Assembly (NCBI RefSeq): GCF_000471905.2
Contig: NW_006499435.1
Span: 1,143,018-1,207,017 of the forward strand
Direction: 5' to 3'
DNA: 64,000 bases
DNA from: Amborella trichopoda
Lineage: Eukaryota; Streptophyta; Magnoliopsida; Amborellales; Amborellaceae
Position numbers and translations under genes: made by a program. This document shows positions 11,866-22,789 of the stretch, piece by piece. Position 1 is the first letter of the stretch. Every line of letters begins with the position of its first letter. The notes beneath the pieces are model-generated. The model was given only the letters and a program-made list of their open reading frames with translations. It did not search any database and was not told the origin of the DNA.

Positions 11866-14553
11866 TGGTCGTTTTAAGTGTCTACTACAGATTGGGTTCC
11901 AAGAACGGGTTGCAAGCCTTCTAAGGATGTAAGTACTCCAAGGGCATCAAAATTTTCAGTTGGGGTTACCGATGTTCATAAGGTAATGGCCACAATTCAT
12001 GGAGCACCCTCCCTTGGAGATGACCCCTGCATTTTGGGAGCATATCCACTTTGGATGTGCTCTTGAGTACATGGTGTCATGGATCGCAATCCACTAGCTT
12101 TTAACAAATTAGCTGACGTATGAAGAGGGTATACTTATTTTTATGAGTGATTGTGACATTCTTGTATCGTATCTATGATTTTACAGCATATGATCTTATT
12201 TGAAAGAGAAGGAATATTGTATTAGTATAATTTGGGGCACTTTGTTCGGCCATCAACCGTTTGTACCGAATAATAGAGTGAAATGAGCAACTATTATGCT
12301 GCTGTGGCTTATATAGATAGCAGGTATGAGCGACCCGAGCAGCACGAAAAACTGTATTGAATATTCATTTGCCATGAAAGAGAGGGCCTGCACTATAAAT
12401 AAGGTTGAAAGTCGTTCATGTGTATCCTACTTGATACGTAAATTACCTCAAAAGTGGAATATGTCGAGGGTAAAACTTGAATTTTTAAAAGATCTCTCTT
12501 ACCAAACATAGCTTCTAGATTACGAATAAAGCAACCGGTATTGGGTTAAATTGATTTTTTAAAAGGAATCACTGACCAATTAAGCAGGCATTAGTTCTGG
12601 TTCGGATGAGATTTGTATAAGAATAAGTTGTCGAACTTTATATTATTAAAGTAAGGCATGCTTGAAAACTACGTCGAAAGATGCTGATTCGATGTTAGAA
12701 AGGCTTATTAGGGCATGAAATTTTTTTCACCCCTAATTATGGAGTTTAAAAACTTCAAAAATGATGAAGATTGAGAGATCTACCATCTGGATGTACTATT
12801 TAGTGATTAAACTTTTTTTTTTTTTCCCCTCTATATACATACATTTTGAGATTGAGATGGTCAATTTGATGATTTTTAAGCATCGGAACAACCTTTTATG
12901 GTGCATTTTTGAGGTGTCTCTTATTTGAATAATATAAGGTTGACATTTTATATAAACTTTTCCCTGCTTGATATAGCTTGCAGTGAAGCCTCACATTAAA
13001 AAAATAATTCCGCATCTTAAAACCCAAACCGAAATTGTAGTTTTAGTGCCCAAAAACCCTATGATGGCTTGAGACGATTTATTTTTACGACAAGGTGGTC
13101 CGATTTGATAGGGTTGAGAGCATGTCTAAGTATTTCAATTTTAAGTTTTTTTTGTATATATACTGGATTGAGATGAAATTTGGGTGTCTATTTCTTTCAA
13201 CCTCATGCACTTGTAACAAATTTACAAGAGTTAGTGAAAATTAAAACGACTCAAAGGTTCCTGAAAATTGATGAGTATTTTGATTGCTTTATTTTGTTTG
13301 AAGTACTTTTTATATTTTTATAGATGTGTCCCAATGAAGTATAAGCCCTCCAAATTGGTCATGATCCGAGATTAAAAAAAGAAGAGCATATGTCCTGCAT
13401 TTTTAAAATGGAAAATGATCCAAAATATTGGAAACCACGATTTCTATTTTTTATTTTTAAAATGGAAAATGATCCAAAATATTGGAAACCACGATTTCTA
13501 TTTTTGATAATTATACTCTTCCATTGGAGGTTTTTTTTTTGGAAGTGTGGAAGATCACATATTTTCTGAGAAACATGGTTTTTTTTTTTATATATATGCG
13601 TGGAAGATTACATTTCTCATTTTTGAGAAACGTGAACTTCCGTTTCACTACATATTCCTGGTTTTCACTCCAGGAATAACTACAACGTTCCACATATTTT
13701 GAGATTTGGTAGTCAAGTTTCTGTTTGTGAAATGCCTCCTAAGTGTAGTTAATTCCATTTTCTAAATCGATGTAATGCTACTAGGAGTCTAATGTCGAGG
13801 TTGATTGTCTTGCAAAAGGAGCACACCAATCTTCACTTGTGATTACTTCCTTTCAGTGAAATTGTTTGTATCTTGTAACTTGTTTTTTTTAATGAAAATT
13901 ATTTGGTAATGTTCATAAAAAAGTTAAAAAATAGAGGGTTACCATGGAAACACCTATTTGGAATTAATTTATAAGGATGCCATGACAATTTGCTAAAGGC
14001 GGTTGGGGTTCACTGCTTAAAAACTCGGACCGAGTGGTCAAACCGCCCGCCAACTTGTCCGAATTGAACTGCTTGGTGCAAGAAAAAAAAGCAAAAAACC
14101 AAGGAAAGAAAGAAAGAAAGAAAAAATGTATACAAAATAAAAGTGTTCAAATGTTTAAACCAGGTTTAGGAACTTCAAATGTTCCTAAAACCATCAGTTT
14201 TAAATCAATATACCGATTGCAGTTTGACTGAGGCATGATGATTCGAACAGGCGGTTGTTTTTAATACTGGTTCCACATGAATCTGTTCATTGTTATACCC
14301 ATCTTGGGCTCTTGAATAAAGGCCCTAAGAAAAACCAAAGTTGTGGTCTTCAATCTATAGCTCTCTAGCTGTTGAGAAACTCATGGTTCAGAGCAGGGGA
14401 CACTAGCAGTCGGTGTTTTAATACGTGGCCCAAATTAGGGACCAAATTTCTCTATTCTCAAAGCAATGGCTCACTCTTAAGAAAACTTTGGGAGTCATTT
14501 CCATGAATCAATAAAACCCCTGGCTGTGAACCTTCCTTTTGCCATATCAAAAG
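11866..14553. other. Intergenic, AT-rich, no gene recognised
   Basis: No frame has exon-like borders or a family likeness. A 54-bp perfect or near-perfect tandem duplication (unit starting TTTTAAAATGGAAAATGATC at 13401 and 13455) lies within. Long T runs at 12811 and 13531 and simple sequence dominate. The last 150 bp is the probable 3' UTR of the CC-NB-LRR gene. Confidence 0.5.
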
Positions 14554-17500
14554 CTACTCGTCCTGTGTCTCTCTCTCTGAGAAGATGGGTTTGGGGAGGG
14601 AATTGAGGATGTTTGGGTCTCGCCACTCCAGCCCTTCCCACCATTCTCTCCCATGAACGCTAATTTTTTGTAGCCTTTGTGCAGTGCCAACAGCAAAGGG
14701 CAGTTTCTTTAACTCCAGACATTCACCTATCTCCAAATACTCGAGCGATGACCATTTCAATACCCTGTTGCATAAGGTCGTCAGCTTCGGAAGGCCACCA
14801 AAACGCAAGCATCTCAACTGTGGGAACACATCATCATCCCCTTCAACCACCTCCTCAATTATCATCTCCATTTCCTCGCAGTTCCAAACTTCCACAGTTT
14901 CCAGATTTTTTAGCAGCCTTGTCATGCCTTTTGGGAGGAGCACTTGTAATCTTTGACAACTCATTACATCTATTTTCAGTAGGTTACTAAAGCATCCTTG
15001 CGGTGGATTCCCAACAAAAAATCTCTCCAACCGCTGCAAGGACCTTAGTCCCAAGTTCTGTAGGTTAGCAAAGCATCTCCCAACACATGTCCTCTCCAAC
15101 CCGGGTAGGTTTTCTAGCAACGACGCCTCTGAGCTCTGGAATTCGACCATTGCACCCTCCAATTCTGCACATTCTTCCATCCAAATGTCGTTTAGATTTT
15201 GTGCACCGCAGACTCCAAAAGGGAGCTTATTTAACTTTGGGCATCTATCAATAGTCAAGTGTTTGAGCGATGGCCAAATCAAGGCACGGTCACATATCGT
15301 GGTAAGTTTAGGTAGTTCCCATAGATAAACTTTATGGAGATTTGGGAAAGCATCTGCAGGCACTTGCTCACCTTCTTCTGCTATTATCTTCTCCAATTTG
15401 TCACAGTCCAAGACCTCTAAGTACTCCAAACGTTTGAGCAGCTGCGGCATGCCATTTGTGAAGAGCACCCGTAAACTTGGGCAGCATTCTATTTCCATTC
15501 TCTTTAGGCTAGCAAAGCATCCTTGCGGCAACTCCCCGGTGCATATTTTATTCAGCATAGGCAAGTAATGGAGGTTCAGCTTTTCCAACCTGTGGAATGC
15601 GCTTTCTCTAGCCTCCTCTATAACCACCACACTCTTCAATTCCCCACATGCTTTCACTCTAAGATGTTCAAGAAATTCTGAGCAACAAGTGGAAACATGT
15701 TTGAGATTCTTGCAATTCTCAAAAGACAGATATCTTGTGCTCCGGGATTCAGCAAGGGCGATTAAGCCATCATTTGTGTTGGTACAACGGATTAATCTCA
15801 AAGAGTGGATGCTCGTAGATAACCGCTCGAGCCAACTCCAAGAGCTCACGTCTTGAATGGTAATTTCAAGAGTGGTTAAGCGGGTCAAGCTCGTCAATTC
15901 TATCACATTCGCTCTAAGAGGGGTCTCATCAGTGTGCAATCTCAACCTGCTACCCTCCATTAACAACTCCTCCAGATTAAGTAAACCGGAGAATACCCCA
16001 GAAGGGATTCTCTCAAGGCTAGCTGTCCAATTTAGATTGAGGTGCCTTAGATTGACCAACTTCCCCAGACCTATAGGGAGCTCTTTGATCCGATCACAGC
16101 CTGATAGGTTCAGCAGTTGGAGTTTATTGAGCTCTCCAATTGTTGCAGGCAACTCTTTTAGGTTTCTGCAGAGTCTCAAATGAAGAACACGGAGGCTTGC
16201 TAATTGGGAACAAGGGAGGGATGTGATCTTGGTCTCGCTTAGATCAAACACGGAAAGAGCTTTCATGCATTCAGACAAGTTTGTCGGAATGGCATCTAGA
16301 TATCGATTCTGGTTGAGGAGCAATGTAACAAGTTGTCGACATTGTGGCAACTCTGGGAGTTGTCGAAGATTGTTACACATCAGTGAAATTCTAGATGCTT
16401 CTTTCCATTCCTCAGCTGTGATTAACTCCTCCCTTAGACCAACCCGTGAGCGCACTATGTGCTTCGGACCGTGTCCGGACCCGGTAGAAGTGATCCATAT
16501 TGCCAATTCCCGCATCACATCATGCACTTTCACAGAGTTTTCATAATCACCATTTTGTAGCATACATGCGATTTTTAGGCTTCCAACTAATGTATGCCCC
16601 TTATTTCGTGCGGCCCTAATATTACCTAGGCTATCTATGAATCCTTCTCCTATGCAGTAGCATGTTATTTGATCTTCACGTATAGAATGATCTTCGGGGA
16701 ACAGAGCGCAATACAGGAACAATGATCTAGCATCTTCGTCATCTAGTCTGTCATAACTGAATTTCAAAGGAATGAATACATCTCGAATCATACCTTGGAG
16801 ACGCGAGGCAGAATGCTCCAATTCACGTGCAGCATCCTCCCACTCCTGCACCGTGTGTCGATTCGCCATAGCCCGTGCCAGAGTAATGATTGCGAGGGGT
16901 AAACCATCGCATTTTTTGATGACAGTTTTTGCAATTGGTTCTATCAACGGATCAGCAATGCTCGGGCTTGTTTTTTTTTGGAAAAGATTCCATGCTTCCT
17001 CCTCAACAAGTTTTCTCACATGTATTTTTTGGTCAGCTTCCATACTGGTACACACATTCAGATTTCTTGTGGTCAAGAGAACCTTACACCCGCCCTCATT
17101 GTTTACTAAAGGAATCCCTAGGTCTCCAAGTACCAAAGGTTCCCAAACATCATCCAGAATTATCAGTGCCTGCTTCTTCCTCAAAATGCCCAACAAGGTG
17201 TCTCTCACCACCTCTATATTATCCTCTTGTAAAGTTTGGGGCAATTTACTTTGTAAACTGTGGCCCAATTTACTTACAATCATCTTCTGGATACTCAATG
17301 AAGTTAGATTCTCGGACACCTTAATCCAAATCACAGTATCGAAAAGCGATTGTGAAGACAACTGATTGTATACCTTTTTGGCAAGAGTCGTCTTCCCAAT
17401 GCCTCCCATACCATACACTCCAACGACCTTGACCTCCTCATCGTTCATGCAGTCAAGAAGCTGTTGAAGGGTGGATAGAGTGGTGGGCTGGTCATCGATG

Positions 17501-18024
17501 GGGGGCACGCCTTCGAAGACCACCGCACTCTCAGGCGGTGGAGTGGTTGCCAACTTCTCAAAGGTTGCTTGGTACCTGTGATCGACCTCTATCCTGAGCT
17601 TCACCGCTCTCTTGCCGAGTCTATAGCGCGACCAACAATTCGCTCTTAGACAGCTCTTTCCTTGTTCATACTCTTCTTTTATAACTCGAGCTTTGGCTTC
17701 AATTCTACGGACTGCTTCCAACCATTCAGTTAATTGTGCTGTTGGGACCTTTCCAACCCTGATAGCTTCTTCGGCTTCTCTTTGTTTGTCATCCCTCCTG
17801 CTCATCAGCTCGTCCGTGGCCCTCATAAGCACCTCCAAATTCTCTCTAAGCTTAGCGAAGTAAGTGATCTGATGAGCAAGGGGATCGCATACATATTTGC
17901 TGGCAACCTCCACAACTGGACCAATCATAGCCATTGAGGGAGACAAACCAAATGCTTTGGGCCTGGTTTCTGGAAAATTGAAGGGGGAAGGAGATGGACA
18001 AAGTTGCTTTTCCCTTAAATGCAT
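14554..18024 (-). CDS. CC-NB-LRR (CNL) disease-resistance protein, RPS2/RPS5 class
   Basis: Cytoplasmic or membrane-associated immune receptor that exchanges ADP for ATP on effector perception. It is intact, one exon, 1156 aa from the first ATG. The more likely start is Met31 (17934) or Met33, where the usual CNL N terminus (MAMIGPVVEVASKYVCDPL) begins; the first 30 residues are proline-rich and untypical. Coiled-coil domain about 45-150, with the class's NCWSRYRLGKRA motif near 129-140. NB-ARC: P-loop GMGGIGKTT at 205-213, kinase-2 ALIILDDVW at 286-294, RNBS-B KVLLTTR at 314-320, GLPLA at 374-378, RNBS-D LFLYCALFPEDH at 435-446. The MHD position reads VHD (500-502), a Met-to-Val variant. Leucine-rich repeats run from about 555 to 1130, irregular in the second half, with two diverged copies of a block containing the words PQGCF, LLKRLE/LLKNLE and LPKLTT. 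A related broken gene lies at 25.8-26.9 kb. Confidence 0.96.
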   Translation of the reverse strand: MHLREKQLCPSPSPFNFPETRPKAFGLSPSMAMIGPVVEVASKYVCDPLAHQITYFAKLRENLEVLMRATDELMSRRDDKQREAEEAIRVGKVPTAQLTEWLEAVRRIEAKARVIKEEYEQGKSCLRANCWSRYRLGKRAVKLRIEVDHRYQATFEKLATTPPPESAVVFEGVPPIDDQPTTLSTLQQLLDCMNDEEVKVVGVYGMGGIGKTTLAKKVYNQLSSQSLFDTVIWIKVSENLTSLSIQKMIVSKLGHSLQSKLPQTLQEDNIEVVRDTLLGILRKKQALIILDDVWEPLVLGDLGIPLVNNEGGCKVLLTTRNLNVCTSMEADQKIHVRKLVEEEAWNLFQKKTSPSIADPLIEPIAKTVIKKCDGLPLAIITLARAMANRHTVQEWEDAARELEHSASRLQGMIRDVFIPLKFSYDRLDDEDARSLFLYCALFPEDHSIREDQITCYCIGEGFIDSLGNIRAARNKGHTLVGSLKIACMLQNGDYENSVKVHDVMRELAIWITSTGSGHGPKHIVRSRVGLREELITAEEWKEASRISLMCNNLRQLPELPQCRQLVTLLLNQNRYLDAIPTNLSECMKALSVFDLSETKITSLPCSQLASLRVLHLRLCRNLKELPATIGELNKLQLLNLSGCDRIKELPIGLGKLVNLRHLNLNWTASLERIPSGVFSGLLNLEELLMEGSRLRLHTDETPLRANVIELTSLTRLTTLEITIQDVSSWSWLERLSTSIHSLRLIRCTNTNDGLIALAESRSTRYLSFENCKNLKHVSTCCSEFLEHLRVKACGELKSVVVIEEARESAFHRLEKLNLHYLPMLNKICTGELPQGCFASLKRMEIECCPSLRVLFTNGMPQLLKRLEYLEVLDCDKLEKIIAEEGEQVPADAFPNLHKVYLWELPKLTTICDRALIWPSLKHLTIDRCPKLNKLPFGVCGAQNLNDIWMEECAELEGAMVEFQSSEASLLENLPGLERTCVGRCFANLQNLGLRSLQRLERFFVGNPPQGCFSNLLKIDVMSCQRLQVLLPKGMTRLLKNLETVEVWNCEEMEMIIEEVVEGDDDVFPQLRCLRFGGLPKLTTLCNRVLKWSSLEYLEIGECLELKKLPFAVGTAQRLQKISVHGREWWEGLEWRDPNILNSLPKPIFSERETQDE

Positions 18025-19149
18025 GGTTGATGTGTCTCATCATCATGTATCGTGGCTGCTGTTTTATTGTAATTACTTTCCAAGCAAACCTTGATTTTTG
18101 TATTTGCCAGCCTCGGTTCTTCATATTTTTGCTCTCCCCCTCACAAGGGCCGTAAAATATTTTGGAAAAATTTAAAAAAACCTCAAGACTAAGAATGATA
18201 AAGTGTGTTTAATATTAAATGTTGAATACTCTGGCTGAATTTCATACTTTTGCAAACCCCTGACTATTGAAAGTCTAAACACCTGCCAAGTACTCTGGTA
18301 ATAGTAAGACGGTCAATTTGCCCTTCAAATTCGACCTATACAGTTGAAAAGTACCCTTAGCGAAAATTTTGGGGTTTCATATTTTGATTTGGGATTTGCA
18401 TTATGTTTTTGTTTTTACTCTAAAATCAAGTGAGGTTTGCATAAGGCACACGTCTGAAATTGCTTTGAGAAATATTTATTTGACAATCTTAATAGATGTT
18501 TGGAGATTAGGTTTAGGTGTTAGCAACCTCATGATGTCTTGAAAATTTATTTTTATCCATACGAAATTTCAGATTTTCTAAAGGAAATAGTTTATAAACA
18601 ATCAAATCAATGTGCACTATGAAAAAATCACTAGAAGAGATTGTCTCAATGCCCAAAAATCCTCAAATTGATCATTTCGACCACAAGACGTTTGAACATG
18701 AGAAAAATGAACTTAAGTCTTGGAAATGGTTCATCTTGTAATGCATTTTTGGACCGTCAATTCTCAAGATGATCAAATGTTCATATATCTGCTCGATTTA
18801 CACTATTTTTGAAGTTTTAAATTTCATATTTAGAGATGAAAATAAATTTTCAGCCATCACAAAGATTCCTGGTACTAAAATAGCATCTTTTGACACTATT
18901 TCAAGATCCGCGTTACTTTGATTGGTTAAAACCCTCGAGCGCAAAGGCTTTGGCTAAACCAACCAAGAGCAACTATAAACTCCTCACATGATCGCTTTTA
19001 TAATAGGTCAATAGGATAATGACCAATATGGAAAGAGTATCTCACGCCTTCTAAAGATATGACTGATCTTTCTCTCTTTTTAAGTAAAAAATAAGAGAAA
19101 ATACTACCCATATCAATCGCGTGAGACATCTCATATTTTATGGGATCAT
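18025..19149. other. CNL upstream region and intergenic DNA with a dispersed repeat
   Basis: The first 150 bp is the leader/promoter of the CNL gene; no clear TATA box. From about 18640 to 18960 lies a member of a dispersed non-coding repeat (words ATTTTTGAAGTTTTAAATTT and TAGAGATGAAAATA) with relatives at about 28740-29060, 31350-31510 and 53440-53545. No coding frame. Confidence 0.5.
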
Positions 19150-20470
19150 GACGTGGTCAAGAAGTCATGTTTTCATTTTTTCAAAACTGCCCTTTTAGAA
19201 AGACGATTTCCATTGGTGTCCCTACCTCATGGGATGGGACGCCCAACAATCACTCACTCCAATCTCAGGAGGGAGATTTTCCGATTTCCCTTTACAAATC
19301 AACCAGGTGTTCAAATGGTATCCATGTCAGTCATATTTCTCTATGACTATTGCTTGTATTTAGCCAATGTCATACTCTTGTCAGTATGGATTTTTCCTAG
19401 TTGTAACAATTTCTCACCCTTTTGCAGCCTGGACTGTCATACAACAACTCCCTTTACAAAAGCAATCAAGTATCTCGAGATTGACTTCCTGAAGTCTAGT
19501 TCTCCAATGATGTCTTCATTTGTGTACTCATGTAACACATGTTTTCTTTCCCCAAAACTCAAACACACTTTGGATGTTCCTCTGAGATACCTAAATATCC
19601 TCGTTGCAAAGATTAATGATGAATCTGCTCACCATGCTTCTATTGCATGTGATTCCTACAGCCAACCCATAGGGAACTTTTTGTATTTCTTCTTTCTTAC
19701 TCTTGAATGGAAGGATCTTCCTGGCACTTAAATCCCATGCCTTCTTGCCTCTCAACAACTTTGCCAAGTCATAGGTGTGATTCTTATGCAATGATATGTC
19801 TCATCTTGCATAGCTTTAACCCCACATCTTTGTGTTTGTCGGCCTGAACTTCCTAGTAGATTTCTGGTCCACGCCTTCAGTGTATAGGACATACTCTGAT
19901 GCGGGGTAATTGATAGAGAGTTTATGTCCCCTAGATGACCTTTTCAGTTCAATTGTAGGTGACTCTTCTTGAACAGGTTGCTCCTCATCAACTAGAACTG
20001 GCATGTCAACTCTTTGGACCCATCATCTTGTTTCACTTCTCCCCCGTCTTCATTTATTGTGGAGGAACCATGATCAGTTCTGAGCCATTGAAGATTTATG
20101 TGGTTTTGATATCTTTAATAGTAAGGTATTCCTAAAAAACCACACCCATTATCTTGATCTTCTTCCTGTATTCAAGATTGCACGACTTATAACTGAACTC
20201 TTCATCTGAGTACCTTTAGAAGATGCAAGGAGTGTTTTTCATTCACCTTGGATCTTTGTTCTTTGGGCAGGTACACCAATGCCTCAAACACCATCAAGTA
20301 TTCCACTCCATAAAACAAAGCTGGTCTCATAGCTGTCCTATAGAGCATGCCCAAACATGCTTTACGAGCGGAAATTAGAATTGTTGTAAGGCAATACATT
20401 TCGCTTTCAGATTTGGCTGAAAGCCGAATTCGTGTCGGGAAACTCTCAAGGGAATCCGATCCTTGCTTTG
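19150..20470 (-). mobile_element. Ty1/copia-type LTR retrotransposon fossil (pol fragment)
   Basis: Minus-strand remains of copia pol: an integrase-to-RT linker (RSSRGHKLSINYPASEYVLY, at 19.9 kb), RT/RNase H-like pieces at 19.3-19.8 kb and an integrase-end piece (LPKEQRSKVNEKH) at 20.2 kb. No LTR was seen at either side. It is old and heavily broken, with many breaks. At its right side it abuts a LINE-like piece at about 20300-20350. Confidence 0.75.
20295..20355 (-). mobile_element. RTE-type LINE fragment joined to the copia relic
   Basis: The minus strand reads LYRTAMRPALFYGVEY, the signature of the RTE LINE reverse-transcriptase C-terminal region; the RTE relic at 44.6-46.9 kb has [16 protein letters not shown] at the same place. 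The same frame passes directly into copia-like sequence with no spacer. Only about 60 bp is recognisable. Confidence 0.6.
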
Positions 20471-20887
20471 ATGGTTATGCGCTTTCTTAGAGGTCCATAT
20501 ATTTCATTTATTGCTATAGAAGCATGGGTGTCATTTTAGCCGGTGGAAAGATTTTTTAATATTATTTGGGTAGTTTAGTAGGGATGGGTCTCTCAAGCTA
20601 GTGCAAAAGTCAGTTGGGAGACCCCTTGTTTGCAGAGGTGTCTTCTTCATGTCACAATGGTAACAACCCTAGGTAAGTAGGCACTAAAGACCGAGACCGT
20701 GTTTTGCAAATAATTTGCGCAGATTACACTAGTGTTATAAAACCATACGGGCCGTTGGATCCGCGGGTCTATTTCTAATGTTCCACTGGTAGTATCACTT
20801 ACGGGTTTCCTCCAATCAAAATGTTTGCCACTTGATTTTTAAAAAGCTAAATATATTCTATTCCTTTGATAGTAGAATTTACATTTA

Positions 20888-21168
20888 CTCCCTCGGATAA
20901 AACCTTACTTAGAATTATTTTTGGGGATGTAATCTCTTTAACCCATGTATTATCTTCAATAAAAAGGAATTCCTAATTGTATTATCTATACACTTAAAAA
21001 ATACTAATGTCTCAAGCCTGAATTGAGAGCTTCCAATTTTTAGATGGTGACCTCTAGGCTTTAGAAAACTCAAATTTCAACTTTTTTTAAAAAAATGATT
21101 ATTTGGCAGTTGGTTTTCAAAATTTCAAATTGAAAAAATCCTCCCAAATAGATATTCTAAGTAAAATA
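20888..21168. mobile_element. Stowaway-like (Tc1/mariner) MITE, diverged
   Basis: The left end is TA followed by CTCCCTCGGATAAAA. The right portion is an inverted match to the left arm of the element at 24042 (shared words GGGAGGATTTTT, TTCAATTTGAAATT). The right terminus is decayed, so the end is approximate. Confidence 0.45.
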
Positions 21169-22189
21169 CTCGTGAAGCACACATGCTAAAAAAAATAAGG
21201 AAAAATGAGTTACCTAGAGATCTTAATAACTCTAATATTTTATTCGAAAACATAGATGTGGTGACGTTAGCTATCACTGAACCTAAAACGATCAAACAAA
21301 CAATGGTTTATAGAAGTGGTTTAAAAAATGAATCGGTGCCCCGGATTGGGCACCCCAAACACCTATTCGGATCGATGAATCAACGATCCGGATCAGGAAT
21401 GGATAGAATCGGTCGGATTAAACCTTTAAAAAAATCTAAAAAAATTATTAAAATTCATTATAAATATTCTTTTTTAGGAATCCAATAAGAAATAAGGGTA
21501 CTACACTATTAACTTTCATTTTTTTTATCAATATGTGAATATTGGGATGTTTTTTCCTATATAAACTTATGTTAACAATTAAATTTACATCACACAAGAG
21601 AAAAATCATAGAATTATCATGTATAAAGAATATAATCATACGTGGACTAAAATAGAGAATGGATTAAATCGATTAAAAACTAGCCACCAAAATCATGAAT
21701 TGAAAAGAATTTCCTAATCCATTAAAAAAAAAACAAATTATTATAATCTAACTAATATTGATCCAAAATTATTACAACCTAACTAACTATAATCTTATAT
21801 ACTAAAATTGAAATTGTTGGTTTACATTTTATAATTATTTTACAATATAAATAATAATAAATTCAAAATATATTATAATATCATCTAATTTAAAATATAT
21901 TATTCACAACTGTAAAAAAAAGAAGTAAATTACATAATTTATACTGCAAATAAATTAATAAATAAATATAAGATTTAATTATCCATGTAGAAATTATTAG
22001 AATGTGTACCAATTTTCAAAAATCTAATTTTTTAGGTTTCAAAAATCAAATTTTTTAAGGATTTTAAGATAAATGCTGTTCAAATGCATGCTTAAAAAGC
22101 ATGATGCTTGTTGTATTATTTTTTATTTATTTTTTGACAATATATATTTATTGTATTACCTTTCACTATAAACATTCCGTGGTGAATGG
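21169..22189. other. Very AT-rich intergenic DNA
   Basis: Sequence around 21650-22010 is extremely AT-rich with TAAATAAAT and TATAATA words. The only GC-richer patch is 21330-21420 (CACCCCAAACACC, GATCCGGATC). No gene or recognisable element. Confidence 0.5.
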
Positions 22190-22500
22190 GCGATTTTTTA
22201 AACACCGGCTGCTTCAATGTGTGCTTTGAGTGACACATTTTTTAAACACTGGTTCATCTAAATTATTGACTGTTTCAAAGTGTGCTTTGAAATTATTGAC
22301 TGTTTCAATGTGTGCTGTGAATGAGACATTTTTTAAACACTGGTTCACCTAAATTTTGGACTGTTTCAATGTGTGCTTTGAGTGACACACATTAAATGAC
22401 TGTGACCAATAATGGTTCGTCGAAATTATTGACCGAATGAATGTGACAAATAATGGTTCATATAAATTATTGATTGTTTCAATGTGCGCTTTGAATGCTA
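22190..22500. repeat. Degenerate tandem repeat, ~50-65 bp units
   Basis: About five diverged units built from ATTTTTTAAACACTGGTTCA, AAATTATTGACTGTTTCAA and TGTGCTTTGAGTGACA. Unit length varies because of internal losses, so this is an old minisatellite-like array. Confidence 0.8.
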
Positions 22501-22789
22501 CACGTCTCAGTCGTATTTACTACGAATAATTCCTCTTTTACTTTTCCTTTACCGCATTCTCTTGTAACTCAACAAGTGGTTGTTTGGTCCTTCTCTCTTC
22601 ACTTGTTTGCCATCTCATTTATTTCGAATTTTCTTTATTTCTCCTGTCTGTGCCTTCAATTGTTTCCAACCTCCAAAAAGGAGACGTGTATCTTTTGCTT
22701 TTTGCGGTTTATTAGGGGTCATTTCAAACTGCACAAAGGTACAAATGGGATTGCCCTTTTAGATCTCAAAGCCAATTTTGAGATTCATC

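Noticed and set aside
16772-17365. 197-codon plus-strand frame inside the CNL gene
   Set aside because: Antisense shadow of the NB-ARC domain; no independent family likeness or promoter.
22190-22500. Regularly spaced repeats considered as a CRISPR array
   Set aside because: Units are diverged and abut without unique spacers, and the genome is a plant's.
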